This document shows, one piece after another, positions 33,123 through 42,925 of a stretch of DNA of 64,000 nucleotides. Origin of the DNA: Owenia fusiformis (taxonomy: Eukaryota; Annelida; Polychaeta; Sabellida; Oweniidae). The notes beneath the pieces are model-generated. The model did not search any database, was not told where the DNA came from, and saw only the letters and a list, made by a program, of their open reading frames with translations. The stretch is taken from positions 1,541,169 through 1,605,168 of the forward strand of contig CAIIXF020000010.1 of the NCBI GenBank assembly GCA_903813345.2, given 5' to 3'. Made by a program: the position numbers and the translations under genes. Numbering within the stretch: the first letter of the stretch is position 1; each line of letters opens with the position of its first letter.

Positions 33123-34505
33123 CTATGCTTTTATTTGTTTAGCATTTTTTTCTGCAGATGATGGCGTACTACCTTTACTACGAAGTCTTTTTCTATATGG
33201 TGTACCACCATTAAGCTCTTCATTTTGCCTCGCCTTTTCAATTTGTCTTTTCACATTTCTAACCACCTTTAATGCACCTCTTGTTGTTAGATGCACTCCC
33301 TTTGTATCGTTTGTTTTGTAGTCTTTCACATTTATCTTGTTATCGATTACAAGTTCTTTATTGTTGTCACAGAACATCAGACCATCCGTCTTGCCACAAA
33401 TCTCTTTCACTTTCTCATTGTACTTATTGATTTTGGAGTTTATCTTTTGATCTTTTGTATTCACTTGTGGAACTCCTGATATGACAATACAAGACTCAGG
33501 GTGGACCTCCTTCACTTCTTGTATTACAGCTGTTAAATTCGTAACACATGAATTCACATCTGCAGCCCTATATACAAGATCATTAGATCCTGCATGTAGA
33601 ACTATGTATTCTAGCGCCCTGTTGTAACTTGGAGCTGACTTTAATACATCTGTAATATCACTTATATTAGTTCCACTTTTGAATTTTCTCTCCACTAATT
33701 CATCATCGAACACCATTTCCCGCACGTTTGAATCTCCTACCACTAATGTGTTCACAGCACTCTCATCTTCACTATCATTCTCTGCCTCCACTTCATCTTG
33801 ATCTTCTTTTCCAGTCGCCTCGAAATGAATATGGTTGACCTCAATATTCACCTTACAGTCTGATCTTGCGTGCCCCTGTTCGCCGCACCGATGGCACTGT
33901 ATGGGATTTCCGCAATCTCTCGATAGATGACCTTCCAAATTACATCTAAAGCACCTAGGTCGCCATGTTGGCTTTCTTGGACATTTAAAATGTGGGTGGT
34001 CTGTCGCATTGCAATATGAACAAGGTTGACCAATGTATGTGAGACGTCCTTGGAAACGGCATATAATAGGGTTGTTCGGAATTGGCTTTTTCAGTTCTGA
34101 CATATTTACATATCTCACTCCATTTTTGATTGTTGTTTTCATTCCATTTTCTTTAGTGATGACACCATATTGGATTTCACCATTTATTTTTCCATATTGT
34201 GTTAAGTATTCCTTGATATCATTTTCTGGTACTTGAGTCGGTATGTCCATTAATTTCACATTTATAATAGCAGAGTTCACATCAGCTAAGTTGATATGTT
34301 TTCCATTCACATCTAATCCCCATGACATCGCATTCTCCTTTCCTTGTCTGTTTTTAAAACCTATGTACACATATTTGCTTGTCACCTGTATGGACTCGAT
34401 ATCCTCTTCAATTCCATGTTTAAGAAGTGCATCCAAAATGTCACCTTCTTTAACCCACCCACTGACTCTCACTTCAAATTTGAGTGTTAAATTTAACTCA
34501 GTCAT
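33123..34505 (-). CDS. LINE ORF1: RRM-like, CCHC knuckles and SGNH-type esterase domain
   Basis: 460 residues, open throughout. Residues about 1-115 look like an RRM-type fold (KFEVRVSGWVKEGDILDALL ... KYVYIGFKNRQGKENA). Residues about 160-218 hold three Cys/His knuckles: CSYCNATDHPHFKC, then CFRCNLEGHLSRDC and CHRCGEQGHARSDC, the latter two canonical CCHC. After an acidic linker comes an SGNH/GDSL-like hydrolase: GDSN (block I), HAGSND (block III) and KGVHLTTRG (block V, His). Esterase domains are known from ORF1 of CR1-type LINEs, and RRM plus CCHC from Tx1/L1-type ones; both in one ORF1 is notable. It should bind nucleic acid in the retrotransposition particle. Confidence 0.85.
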   Translation of the reverse strand: MTELNLTLKFEVRVSGWVKEGDILDALLKHGIEEDIESIQVTSKYVYIGFKNRQGKENAMSWGLDVNGKHINLADVNSAIINVKLMDIPTQVPENDIKEYLTQYGKINGEIQYGVITKENGMKTTIKNGVRYVNMSELKKPIPNNPIICRFQGRLTYIGQPCSYCNATDHPHFKCPRKPTWRPRCFRCNLEGHLSRDCGNPIQCHRCGEQGHARSDCKVNIEVNHIHFEATGKEDQDEVEAENDSEDESAVNTLVVGDSNVREMVFDDELVERKFKSGTNISDITDVLKSAPSYNRALEYIVLHAGSNDLVYRAADVNSCVTNLTAVIQEVKEVHPESCIVISGVPQVNTKDQKINSKINKYNEKVKEICGKTDGLMFCDNNKELVIDNKINVKDYKTNDTKGVHLTTRGALKVVRNVKRQIEKARQNEELNGGTPYRKRLRSKGSTPSSAEKNAKQIKA

Positions 34506-35019
34506 TCTGTTAACAAAATAGTGTTCAAGATGTCAAGTTTCTATGTACATTGCTAGTATTTCTTGTCAAACAAGTAGATTAGCACAGTTAATTGATGCTT
34601 TCAAAACGAATTGTTTTGTATCCTATGTACACTGGCATCATGCCACCTTGTCTATAGCCTAACTTTTAATCCTATTTATATGCTGTGCAACTACTTACAA
34701 ATGTATATCCTATGTACACTGGCAATATGCAACCTTGCCTATATCCTAACTTTTAATCCTATTAATATGCTACATGTACACAGTTTTTCACCTATCCATG
34801 TGATTTTCAAATTCCTTCACATAAATTTCATGTACTTTTCTTCAATTATCTCTATAATCAATTAATATGTTCGTATATCGACTGCTTCTCGGTATAGCTG
34901 AAACATTCACGAATCCTGCAGTATCCAAATTGTGATTGAAAGTCTGCTAATTATATGTGTATTTCAACTAACACTCGAGCCAATATTTTTGTGACTTTGC
35001 ACTCTGAACACATCAACAC
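34506..35019 (-). promoter_or_regulatory. LINE 5' UTR, presumed internal promoter
   Basis: 514 bp between the 5' target duplication and the ORF1 ATG. It contains two copies (about 34617-34700 and 34705-34790) of a repeat with ATCCTATGTACACTGGCA and CCTAACTTTTAATCCTATT. Internal promoters of LINEs often hold such tandem monomers; promoter activity here is inferred. Confidence 0.5.
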
Positions 35020-35035
35020 TCAAATTTTATTGCAT
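35020..35035. repeat. Target-site duplication of the LINE, 5' side
   Basis: TCAAATTTTATTGCAT, identical to 29254-29269. Confidence 0.93.
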
Positions 35036-35676
35036 ACAGTCAAAACAGAAATGTTTGTGACTACTTTGAATTTAAAAAATAAGCAATCAAATGACCATAT
35101 TGAAACAGTTTATGTAAAAATAGAAACATATATATTTATCCTAACTTTTGTATATTTCAGATAGTAATGTATAATGTGCAGCAAAGCTGTGGCCTTTTGT
35201 AATTTAGGGAGTCTCAGCCATGTTAATTTTTCCGAAAATAATATGGCAGAGAAGTATCAAAATATAAGAGGACACAGATATGATTAGACTATATCCTATT
35301 TAGTCTGAATTATATTCAGACTATAAGGCACCTATGTTAAAGTTTGGTAATTCTAAATATTTGTTTACATAGGAAGTGCTATTAGTGTTACTTTTTATTG
35401 CATTTAATTGTACCTTACTATTTAATTGAAATTTTGTAATGTTTATTTTATTGAAGAAATGATTCCTCCAATTGATAATTTTGTGCAAAAAAATTTCACT
35501 GCAATTTCCACAGGAAAGTAATACATCATAACAGACTGACATCTAGTCGGTCTGTTGGATACGTACTACAGATATGATAGCTAAACTACAAAACAAACTA
35601 AAATATACAAAAGTTAGGATGAATATAAACTGTTTCAATATGGTCATTTGATTGCTTATTTTTTAAATTCAAAGTA

Positions 35677-35684
35677 GTCACAAA
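35677..35684. repeat. 8-bp target duplication, left
   Basis: GTCACAAA, repeated at 38567-38574 on the far side of the hAT-type element. Confidence 0.85.
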
Positions 35685-35775
35685 TAGAGGCTGACGGTAA
35701 TTCCGGTTATACGGTTTCGGTACGGAATTGAGCATTTACCGGTATTGAAATTATTAACCGGTTAACCGACGATAA

Positions 35776-37069
35776 CACGGTGTATAACCCAAACGCTCCT
35801 ACATGCACGACGGAGCGTTCCATTACTGAAATTAAACAAAGAAACGCTCCGGAGTAGGAAAACTGTCTGGCGGGAATGATGAGCCGTCTGACAATTTCCC
35901 CAATAATGGGAATAAGAGGTATGAGTTACATATTTCGAGTATACCATTCGATGGGTGTGATATTCATGTTGTACATGGCTGGCTGTTGACGTTTGAAGCA
36001 ATTAGGAAGAGCTGTACGAAGCAGTATAGTTATCAAAATTCAAAAACGCATTTGTCATTCTACCGGTCAAAACCCCTTTTGTCGATACTTGTGATTAGTT
36101 GAGCCAAGATTAGAGCACCAACGTATATTTTAGTCAAATTCCAATGCTTCAACGCACCATACATTATCGTAATAGTGATTTGATGACCGAAAATCCAGTC
36201 TTAAAAATGATGACATTCTCATATTCAAGAAACGCTCCGATCTGGTTAACACAGTGAATTGGAAACGCTCCGGTGGTCTAGATCAGTTAAGGAAATATAT
36301 AGCTTGCCTTTCCTTTTCAGGAAGAGAAAGAAAAGATCTATTATACCCCTTGGCATCAATAGAAGAAAGATTAATTCACATATAACTTTTCGTTTTTTTC
36401 TATAGTTTTATGATTTAGCACATATGTAGGCATGACATCATCTAATGTATAGGCTTTAATCAGCTAGTTGCACGTTTAGCACCACCAGGTTCAGATGTTT
36501 CAATTTGCCTAACAAGTACAACACGTTTTTGAGAGATAGATTCGATTCGGAACTCTTCTCTAATAATCTGAAAATGATATCAAAACAAAATGGTAAGAGC
36601 GTTTCTAAAATTGTGGTCTAAATCGACGGAGCGTTTCGAGGAAAACAAGCGATTTCTCGAGAACAAGTAATGGATTTGGACTGGGATTTTAGGAAATGAG
36701 AATATACGAGTTTGTGATCTACTGCTTAAACAGAAAGATTAACGTTTTCATAGAAATACTAGTTTAATTCGTAATTTGTGGTCAAATCGTCATCTTCAGA
36801 TTCGTTCGATCTACACTACGGAGCTTTGATCAAGCAAATAACAGTTTACCACCAAAAGTTGAATAAATAAGATCTTTGCTCACGGTATTGTTCATCGAAT
36901 GGTACATAATATTTCACCATGACATATGATATGTAAGAGAAACGAGAGAAACAATACTTACGGTCATAGTAGAATCTTCATTAGCCGCCATTTTATTTCG
37001 CTCCGGAGCGTTTCCGCGTAAATGTAACGCTCCGTCGTGCATGTAGGAGCGTTTGGGTTATACACCGTG
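35776..37069. mobile_element. TIR element with GATAA duplication and repeated ACGCTCC motif
   Basis: The termini CACGGTGTATAACCCAAACG (left) and the inverse CGTTTGGGTTATACACCGTG (right) extend to about 44 bp. GATAA flanks both ends (35771-35775, 37070-37074). The heptamer ACGCTCC, on either strand, occurs nine times, in the termini and through the 1294-bp body. Such repeats could be transposase-binding sites. There is no recognisable coding sequence. The superfamily is unassigned. Confidence 0.82.
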
Positions 37070-37158
37070 GATAATCCCCGGGGAAATAAAAGACACGTCG
37101 TTTTTTTAATTATTTCGTTTAATTTCCACTTTCACGATGCGTACATTTACATAGACAT

Positions 37159-37359
37159 TTAGATGTCCATGTTTGGCAGTTCAGGTGTGATTTCCATGTT
37201 TGGCAGTTCAGGTGTGATGTCCATGTTTGGCAGTTCGGGTGTAGTAGCTTCATGCTCAGGCTCAGATTTGGTTGTAGTTATGTTTGGCAGTTCCGGTGTA
37301 GTTGTAGTGTCAACGTCAGATCCAGAAATTGAATTATGTTTGTACAATGTAATACTCAT
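37159..37359 (-). other. Short open frame with a TPELPNM repeat
   Basis: Read on the minus strand, 66 codons end in three copies of TPELPNMDI-like nonapeptides, with two further PELPN copies before them. The DNA is a minisatellite of 27-30 bp (CATGTTTGGCAGTTC core). Whether it is coding is unclear; it lies inside the hAT-type element. Confidence 0.3.
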
Positions 37360-37389
37360 TTACGAACAACAAATGTTTTTACGAACAAA

Positions 37390-38135
37390 AAGGAGTGGTA
37401 TCGATATGGAGAACTGTTTGAACACACGTTTCTCTTAAACCAGTCATAAGCAAAATCTAAAAAGTTAACACATCGTCAATTTAATGGTTATCTTTTGAAT
37501 GGTAACAAAATAATTTGAAATATATATATATACTTACATCTATATTATTTTAGAAAACACATCAAACACTTGTTTTGTTCTTGGTATCATGTTTCCAGAG
37601 TGAAATGAAACATATTTCCGAACCTCATTGGAACAAAACGACATAAACATAACATGTTTAGGTCTCTCAATATTGTTATTGTACAAAGGAAATTTTGGTT
37701 GATTTCAAAAAAGTATCTTGTTAATGAATAAAATAAAAGGTTTATCTAGATCTTGATTTTTATCTATTTTGGGGGGATTTTGTTTTAATTTTCTGAATAC
37801 TTTAAAAATTCCTTTGTATAACTATAATATTGAGAGGTATAAAAACATGTCGCATATGCTATTTTGTTCCAACAAGGTTCGGAAAGACATTTTATTTCAT
37901 TCTCAAGAATTGGTAGAAAGGAGCAAAAAAAACTGCACTTAAAAAACAAAAAATGTTAACAAAAACAGTTATATAAAATATTTCTAAATAATTTTCGCAT
38001 TTAATTGAAGTCAACTAATGTTGACTGATTGAGTCAATCAGTCAACAATGCCGTGTTTTTTACAGAATGTTTTTAATGATTGGTTTAAGAGAAAAACATT
38101 GTTGAATTCAGTTCTCCATATCGATACCACTCCTT
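37390..38135. mobile_element. Foldback element, AAGGAGTGGTATCGATATGG family, intact copy
   Basis: The ends AGGAGTGGTATCGATATGGA and TCCATATCGATACCACTCCT are exact inverses and similarity continues inward. Inner blocks with AGGTCTCTCAATATTG and CAATATTGAGAGGT... are also inverted. It is about 745 bp and non-coding. A split relative lies at 6898-10552. Confidence 0.87.
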
Positions 38136-38590
38136 TACAAACAACAAGGCATTGACAACCTCAGGTTGAAGCCGTGCCCGTTTGGAAGTGGTGGTGTTGC
38201 CAGCTGCACTGAATCTATTTTACCTACCCCACCCCATGTATACTGCATGTCGCTTGCTATTGATACAGTTGAGAAATGGTTTGAAATGTGTAATACATTT
38301 AATTTAAAACTAAATATACATCTTGATTCGTAAGATAGTTACATACTATTTCGTGAAGTTCATCAGTATGGGTTCAAATCGGTCTCGCACCATGTATGCT
38401 ATGCATATATACTTGTCTTGAGAACCTACGGAGAGAGTTAGGTACAAAGTGGGGGTGGCAGCGCATTGGCATTTTATCTTACATATCTTTACCGGTATTT
38501 CGGTAACGGTACGGTTATTAGCGTGACAGTTACCGGTACTGGTTTTCAGCACCTTTGCGACCTCTGGTCACAAACCTTTCTGTTTTGAAT

Positions 38591-39471
38591 GTAGCTCTAT
38601 CCAAATTTTAGACACCTCAAATTTTTTGCGCTTGTTTCACTCGGATTCATGAACTCCATAAACAGACTATATGTTATTTGCATGAACATTCTAAACAAAC
38701 TTTGTTTTTTCGGCGATCATTCTGCATTAGTTGTTTGATATTCTCCTCCTGTGCTTGAGGACACTCAGGAAAAAATGCGTATTGCATGACAGAATATGTC
38801 AAAAAATATGCTTCGAAGGCTTGCCTATTTTCAAAATGGCTATCATTTTTGTTGTTCACAATTCACTTTTTCGGCATTTAGTAGCTTCATGAATAATGCT
38901 ATATCAGATGTCCTGCATTGTAAAAAACCTATGTCACTGTGAACAGTATTCTTATAAAATAAGTTGTTTCAATAAATCAGCAAAAAATTATATCTTTTCT
39001 ATTGTCTGCCATTTTTGATCCTAAAATCTTGTTTATGAAGTCTTGTCAACAGGTTTCAAGCCAATCTATCTGATAGATTGATCTGAAATTTTTAGGGATG
39101 TTTCTTGGTAGCCTATAAAATTTAACAATTTAATAGTTTTTTGGGCAATTTGAGTAAATTTTAAGGTGGCCAATCTAAAATCTTGTTTGTAAAGTCTTTG
39201 GATTTTCTGGGTAAATTTTTAGGTGGTTATTTCGAACTTTTTGTCCAGAATACTAGTATCTCAACACTATGTGAGCCTAGTACCCGACAGTACTGTTTTA
39301 ATTTACATTCAGCGGAAGTGACATATTAGGGCATTGAGTTGAGAAATGTAATTTTGTCTCTTAGGTTTCTCACCCGGACAATCAGTCATGTCCTTATATA
39401 ATTGCTTATATGATATCTAACATACATGAACTTCGAAAATATTACCACAGCAGTGTTTGATTATTTTCCAG
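38591..39471. other. No gene seen; diverged 160-bp repeat remnants
   Basis: About 39000-39240 carries reverse-orientation remnants of the 7260-9235 array (CTAAAATCTTGTTTATGAAG, GAAATTTTTAGGGATG). Just before 39472 a good splice acceptor, GATTATTTTCCAG, precedes the zinc-finger start. Confidence 0.55.
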
Positions 39472-39481
39472 AATTCCCACG

Positions 39482-41668
39482 ATGAGTTTAAAGGCAGAGC
39501 TACAATGGGATACCATAAAGCAAGAGATTAAGGATGATGGAGAGGGCGAAAATATTTTCCCAGAATCAACTGAATATCCTTTATATTATAATGGTGAACA
39601 TGTGTCATCAAAACAGGAAAGCCATATATATGTCAAGCAAGATGATTTCAAAGAAGAATCATTAATGAATGACATATCTTCCCACAAGCCATCTGAATGT
39701 AATGGTGAGGGACAAGATGATTTCAAAGAAAACTCATTAATGAATGACGTATCTTCCCACGAGCCATCTGAATGTATTGGTGAGGGACAAGATGACACTC
39801 CTAAGCAATGTGATGAATCATCCATACATGATGATGCATCTATAAAGCAATATACTTTCCTTGACGATTTATCTAAAAGTGACCATTTTGTTTGTATTAA
39901 GGAGGAATTGAACAGCCTCGATGATCCAATCAAGGACCAAGATATATGTCTTCCATTTGATACATGCATCAAACAAGAACCTCTGTTAGATGATTATCAA
40001 AACATGGATCCAGAAAACGCATGTAATATTGCACCTATTCAATCATCAGATTGTGAACTGAGTCCCAGTCTTGAGGGATGTACTGAAAACAACAAGGATC
40101 TACATGCAAATCTGAATCATAATGACTATCATAGAAGAAATGATTTTTATGGTAGCAACACTGTAAAGTATGAGCAAAATGAAAATGGAAAGTCAAGCGC
40201 TGATATGGTAGCAGGTGATGATGGATGTATCGAGGTTGAAGACTGCATGCTAGAATATGGTAAAGATACGTCAAACATCAAACAAGAGATTGGGGCAGGT
40301 CCACAACATGATTTCTCTGAAGGAACACATCAAAAGCCAAGTTTGATTGAATTAGCCCAATCAGACTCAGAGACACCAATTACAGAGAAAACTCCAACTG
40401 AATGTAAAATCTGCAATAAATCTTTCAAAGATCTGAAATCACATAAATTATACAAACATAGCGGGGGCAAAGTGAGGAGATTCACTTGTAAATCATGTCC
40501 AAAATCTTTTTTATATTTAAACAAACTAGAACTTCATCAGAGGATCCATACTGGACTTAGATTATTCAAGTGTAAATATTGTGAAAAAGAATTTACTCAT
40601 AAGGGTACTTTATACTGGCATGAAATGATACATACTGGAACAAAACAATACAAATGCACAATTTGTTCTAAACAATTTCGAAAATCAGAAGCTTTGAAAG
40701 TTCATATGCGAATTCATACTGGTGAGAAGCCGTACAAATGTAAACTATGTGGGATGAGGTTTAGAACAATTGGTGCTTTGCGATCACATGAAATGAGACA
40801 TACCAGTGAGAAAATGTTTAAATGTGATGATTGTTTGAAATTGTTTATGACGCCATATGAATTAAGGAGACACCAATCAATTCATTCTCGAGTTAAACCA
40901 CACAAATGTCAGTACTGTGATAAATATTTTACAACTCTTCTAACTTTAAAACAGCACAAAATGATTCATACTGGTGAAAAACCATATAAGTGTAAATTCT
41001 GTGGTAAATCCTTCAGACAATCTAGTGCATTGAAGGTACATGTAAGAGTTCACACAGGGGAAAGACCATATAAGTGTAATTTATGTCTTGAATGTTTTGG
41101 CACATCAGGTATCTTAAAGAAACATCGTTTAATTCACACTGAAAAACAATTTAAATGCAAATACTGTGATAAATCCTTTCGAGAGAAACATGGATTAGCA
41201 CGCCATGAGCTGTCACATCTTAGATGCCTTAGACCGTTTGAATGTACGATTTGTTTAAAGAAATTCACTACATCTCATAATTTGAGAAGGCATATCATAA
41301 CACATGCGAATGATGAAACATTCATTTGTAAATTTTGTGAGAGATCTTTTGCTAGCAGTGCTAATTTAGAAATGCATGTAATGATACATACAGGAGAAAC
41401 GCCATTCATTTGCAAGCAATGTGAAATAGGCTTCAAATCTAGAGTTGAATTGAAAAAGCATGATATGATTCACTCTATGAAAAATCAATTCGTAAAACAA
41501 AAAGATTCCTCATCGAAAACAAGTAAATTTCTTGAAATGATTGCCAGTAATTCTTCTGCTTTAGAAGTTAGCAAAGTGTCTGAGGAAAAAACATACAAAT
41601 GTAAAACTTGTGATAAGTCCTTTGCAAGACCATTTGACATGAGAATACATGAAAGGGTTCATACTTGA
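39482..41668 (+). CDS. C2H2 zinc-finger protein with acidic, SUMO-motif-rich N-terminus
   Basis: 728 residues from ATG at 39482, ten bases after a splice acceptor (TTTTCCAG ending 39471), so at least one 5' non-coding exon is likely. Residues 1 to about 300 are acidic and hold several psi-Lys-x-Glu sumoylation-type motifs ([27 protein letters not shown]). A duplicated block of about 25 residues starts [11 protein letters not shown] and [11 protein letters not shown]. From about 305 there are 14 zinc fingers; the first is a short variant (CKICNKSF...HKLYKH) and 13 are canonical with HTGEKP-like linkers in part. The last finger is separated by a linker of about 45 residues and ends right at the stop (HERVHT). 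Probably a sequence-specific nuclear DNA-binding regulator. No KRAB, BTB or ZAD domain is seen. Confidence 0.9.
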   Translation: MSLKAELQWDTIKQEIKDDGEGENIFPESTEYPLYYNGEHVSSKQESHIYVKQDDFKEESLMNDISSHKPSECNGEGQDDFKENSLMNDVSSHEPSECIGEGQDDTPKQCDESSIHDDASIKQYTFLDDLSKSDHFVCIKEELNSLDDPIKDQDICLPFDTCIKQEPLLDDYQNMDPENACNIAPIQSSDCELSPSLEGCTENNKDLHANLNHNDYHRRNDFYGSNTVKYEQNENGKSSADMVAGDDGCIEVEDCMLEYGKDTSNIKQEIGAGPQHDFSEGTHQKPSLIELAQSDSETPITEKTPTECKICNKSFKDLKSHKLYKHSGGKVRRFTCKSCPKSFLYLNKLELHQRIHTGLRLFKCKYCEKEFTHKGTLYWHEMIHTGTKQYKCTICSKQFRKSEALKVHMRIHTGEKPYKCKLCGMRFRTIGALRSHEMRHTSEKMFKCDDCLKLFMTPYELRRHQSIHSRVKPHKCQYCDKYFTTLLTLKQHKMIHTGEKPYKCKFCGKSFRQSSALKVHVRVHTGERPYKCNLCLECFGTSGILKKHRLIHTEKQFKCKYCDKSFREKHGLARHELSHLRCLRPFECTICLKKFTTSHNLRRHIITHANDETFICKFCERSFASSANLEMHVMIHTGETPFICKQCEIGFKSRVELKKHDMIHSMKNQFVKQKDSSSKTSKFLEMIASNSSALEVSKVSEEKTYKCKTCDKSFARPFDMRIHERVHT

Positions 41669-41689
41669 CTGACGAAGAGCCTGGTGATT

Positions 41690-41730
41690 CATTAACTTTT
41701 TTCAAATACAGGAAAGGGTCCATACTTGAC
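41690..41730 (+). repeat. Partial duplicate of the gene's last codons
   Basis: GAAAGGGTTCATACTTGAC at the end of the coding sequence is repeated as GAAAGGGTCCATACTTGAC about 60 bases later, in the 3' UTR. Confidence 0.7.
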
Positions 41731-41836
41731 ACACTCATAGACCATCTAATCACTTTTTGAGGCCATTTGGGTTTTGGTTTTTGACAGCCGACATCGGCAC
41801 CTGAACAATCACGGCAATGGGCCTGCTAAATGCAGC

Positions 41837-41866
41837 CATGGGCTTTCAACTAGTTGAAAGCCCATG
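41837..41866. repeat. 30-bp perfect palindrome in the 3' UTR
   Basis: CATGGGCTTTCAAC is followed directly by TAGTTGAAAGCCCATG: perfect, with no spacer. It lies about 170 bp past the zinc-finger stop and 15-20 bp before AATAAA at about 41883. It could form a hairpin in the RNA or a cruciform in DNA. Confidence 0.85.
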
Positions 41867-41881
41867 ATGCAGCTAAGTAAC

Positions 41882-41892
41882 AATAAAATAAA
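41882..41892 (+). promoter_or_regulatory. Polyadenylation signal (AATAAAATAAATAA)
   Basis: Overlapping AATAAA copies about 215 bases past the stop of the 14-finger gene; a further AATAAA is at about 42006. Confidence 0.5.
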
Positions 41893-42009
41893 TAATGGTA
41901 AATTAATGTAGCTGATGTGTTTTGAGTTTGCTATATTCTCTTGTGAAATTATTTTCATATTTTATTTGTACCTTATGAGTTAGTATGCTGTTTTCTTATG
42001 AAATTAATA

Positions 42010-42779
42010 AAGGTCCATGTGCAGTATGGCAGGTGATTTTATGGGATGCGTATTTTTTCAATACGCATCCCATTTTCAGAATAATGTAGATGAAAATTTT
42101 GATATGTTAAAATTCAGAAAAACAAGATCCTCTTTTTATACAATGAGCCTTACATTTTTTTAAAAAGTGCAAAGGTTGGGTCCTAATCCATAATTTTTTA
42201 GAGAGTTACAATGATATTTTACTATCACGGGGACTTCACTTGAAAGAAAATATATTTATTTTTATTCAGACATATGCTTTTAGTACAGCAGCACATTTAA
42301 ATGTGGAACATTTAAATTCTAGGTGCGTCTACGTATATAAAATCACATACTATTAAACATTTAAATAGAAATTGCTAAAATCATACAGTTCTTGGTTTAA
42401 AAATTTTGACTAAAAACTGCAATTTTATCAAAACTAGAATTAATATCATGCCCCCATTCCACATTATCACCAAGCACCGTTGTTAACTTGGTCATTACTT
42501 GATGCAAGCAGTGTTGCACAAAGATCACTAGAGCCATATGTATTAACATTACTACAAAAAACAGATCTTTCCTTGGTAAAAAAGGGACACAATAATAATC
42601 TGTGATGCATTGTATCTTTCACGTCAAGTGTGCAAAATTTACATATTCCATCACTCTTATCCCTTAACTCTTATCTTATACATTGTTTTAATAAAAAACA
42701 CTGTATTAATGGCCAGAAAGTACCCATTGCTGAAAGATATGACCGTCTAAAATCACTTGCCATACTGCACATGGACCTT
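42010..42779. mobile_element. Foldback element, GGTCCATGTGCAGTATGGCA family, copy 2
   Basis: The ends AAGGTCCATGTGCAGTATGG and CCATACTGCACATGGACCTT are inverted, with the right arm also sharing TTTTAATAAAAAACACTGTA and GAAAGATATGACCGTCTAAA with copy 1 at 14759-15329. The body is longer (770 bp versus 571). Confidence 0.85.
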
Positions 42780-42925
42780 GGAGGAATGCCGTTTTAGTTC
42801 TATTTGTACCCATATTCCTTAAATCCTCTAGACCCATACAGCATGTTTTTGTGCCTAAACAGCTGAATATATTAACTTTTCTAATTATCAAAATGATTTG
42901 AGGTTGTGTTAGCTAATGTTGTATA

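Larger units (their letters stand above)
29270..35019 (-). mobile_element. Full-length non-LTR retrotransposon (LINE), L1/Tx1-like
   Basis: About 5.75 kb on the minus strand. The order is 5' UTR (34506-35019), ORF1 (34505-33123), an 82-bp spacer, ORF2 (33040-29454), a short 3' UTR with AATAAATAAAA, and a poly(A) tail (T-run 29269-29296). A perfect 16-bp target duplication flanks it, which shows complete target-primed insertion. ORF2 is broken once, by a one-base deletion. The reverse-transcriptase core resembles the L1/Tx1 group (NWRPISLTNTDYKI, YADDL, GLSINKNKTEAMWLG). The clade call is from motifs only. The 5' UTR has two copies of an 88-bp repeat at 34617-34790. Confidence 0.92.
35685..38566. 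mobile_element. hAT-type non-autonomous element carrying two nested elements
   Basis: The element is flanked by the 8-bp duplication GTCACAAA and its ends read TAGAGGCTG and (inverted) CAGAGGTCG, which fit the YARNG end typical of hAT transposons. Subterminal regions share ACCGGTA-rich inverted motifs. The 2882 bp hold a TIR element (35776-37069), a short repetitive frame (37159-37359) and a foldback (37390-38135). No hAT transposase (no hATC dimerisation region) is visible. Confidence 0.8.
35038..38590. mobile_element. Foldback element interrupted by the hAT insertion
   Basis: 35038-35160 and the joined segments 35590-35684 plus 38575-38590 are inverted copies. Shared parts include AATAAGCAATCAAATGACCA with its inverse, ATCCTAACTTTTGTATATTT with its inverse, and TCAAAACAGAAATGTTTGTG with CACAAACCTTTCTGTTTTGA. 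The hAT insertion at 35685-38566 splits the right arm. Without it the foldback is about 670 bp. Confidence 0.75.

Noticed and set aside
30574-34521. Plus-strand frames opposite the LINE (60-187 codons)
   Set aside because: They are antisense shadows of ORF1 and ORF2.
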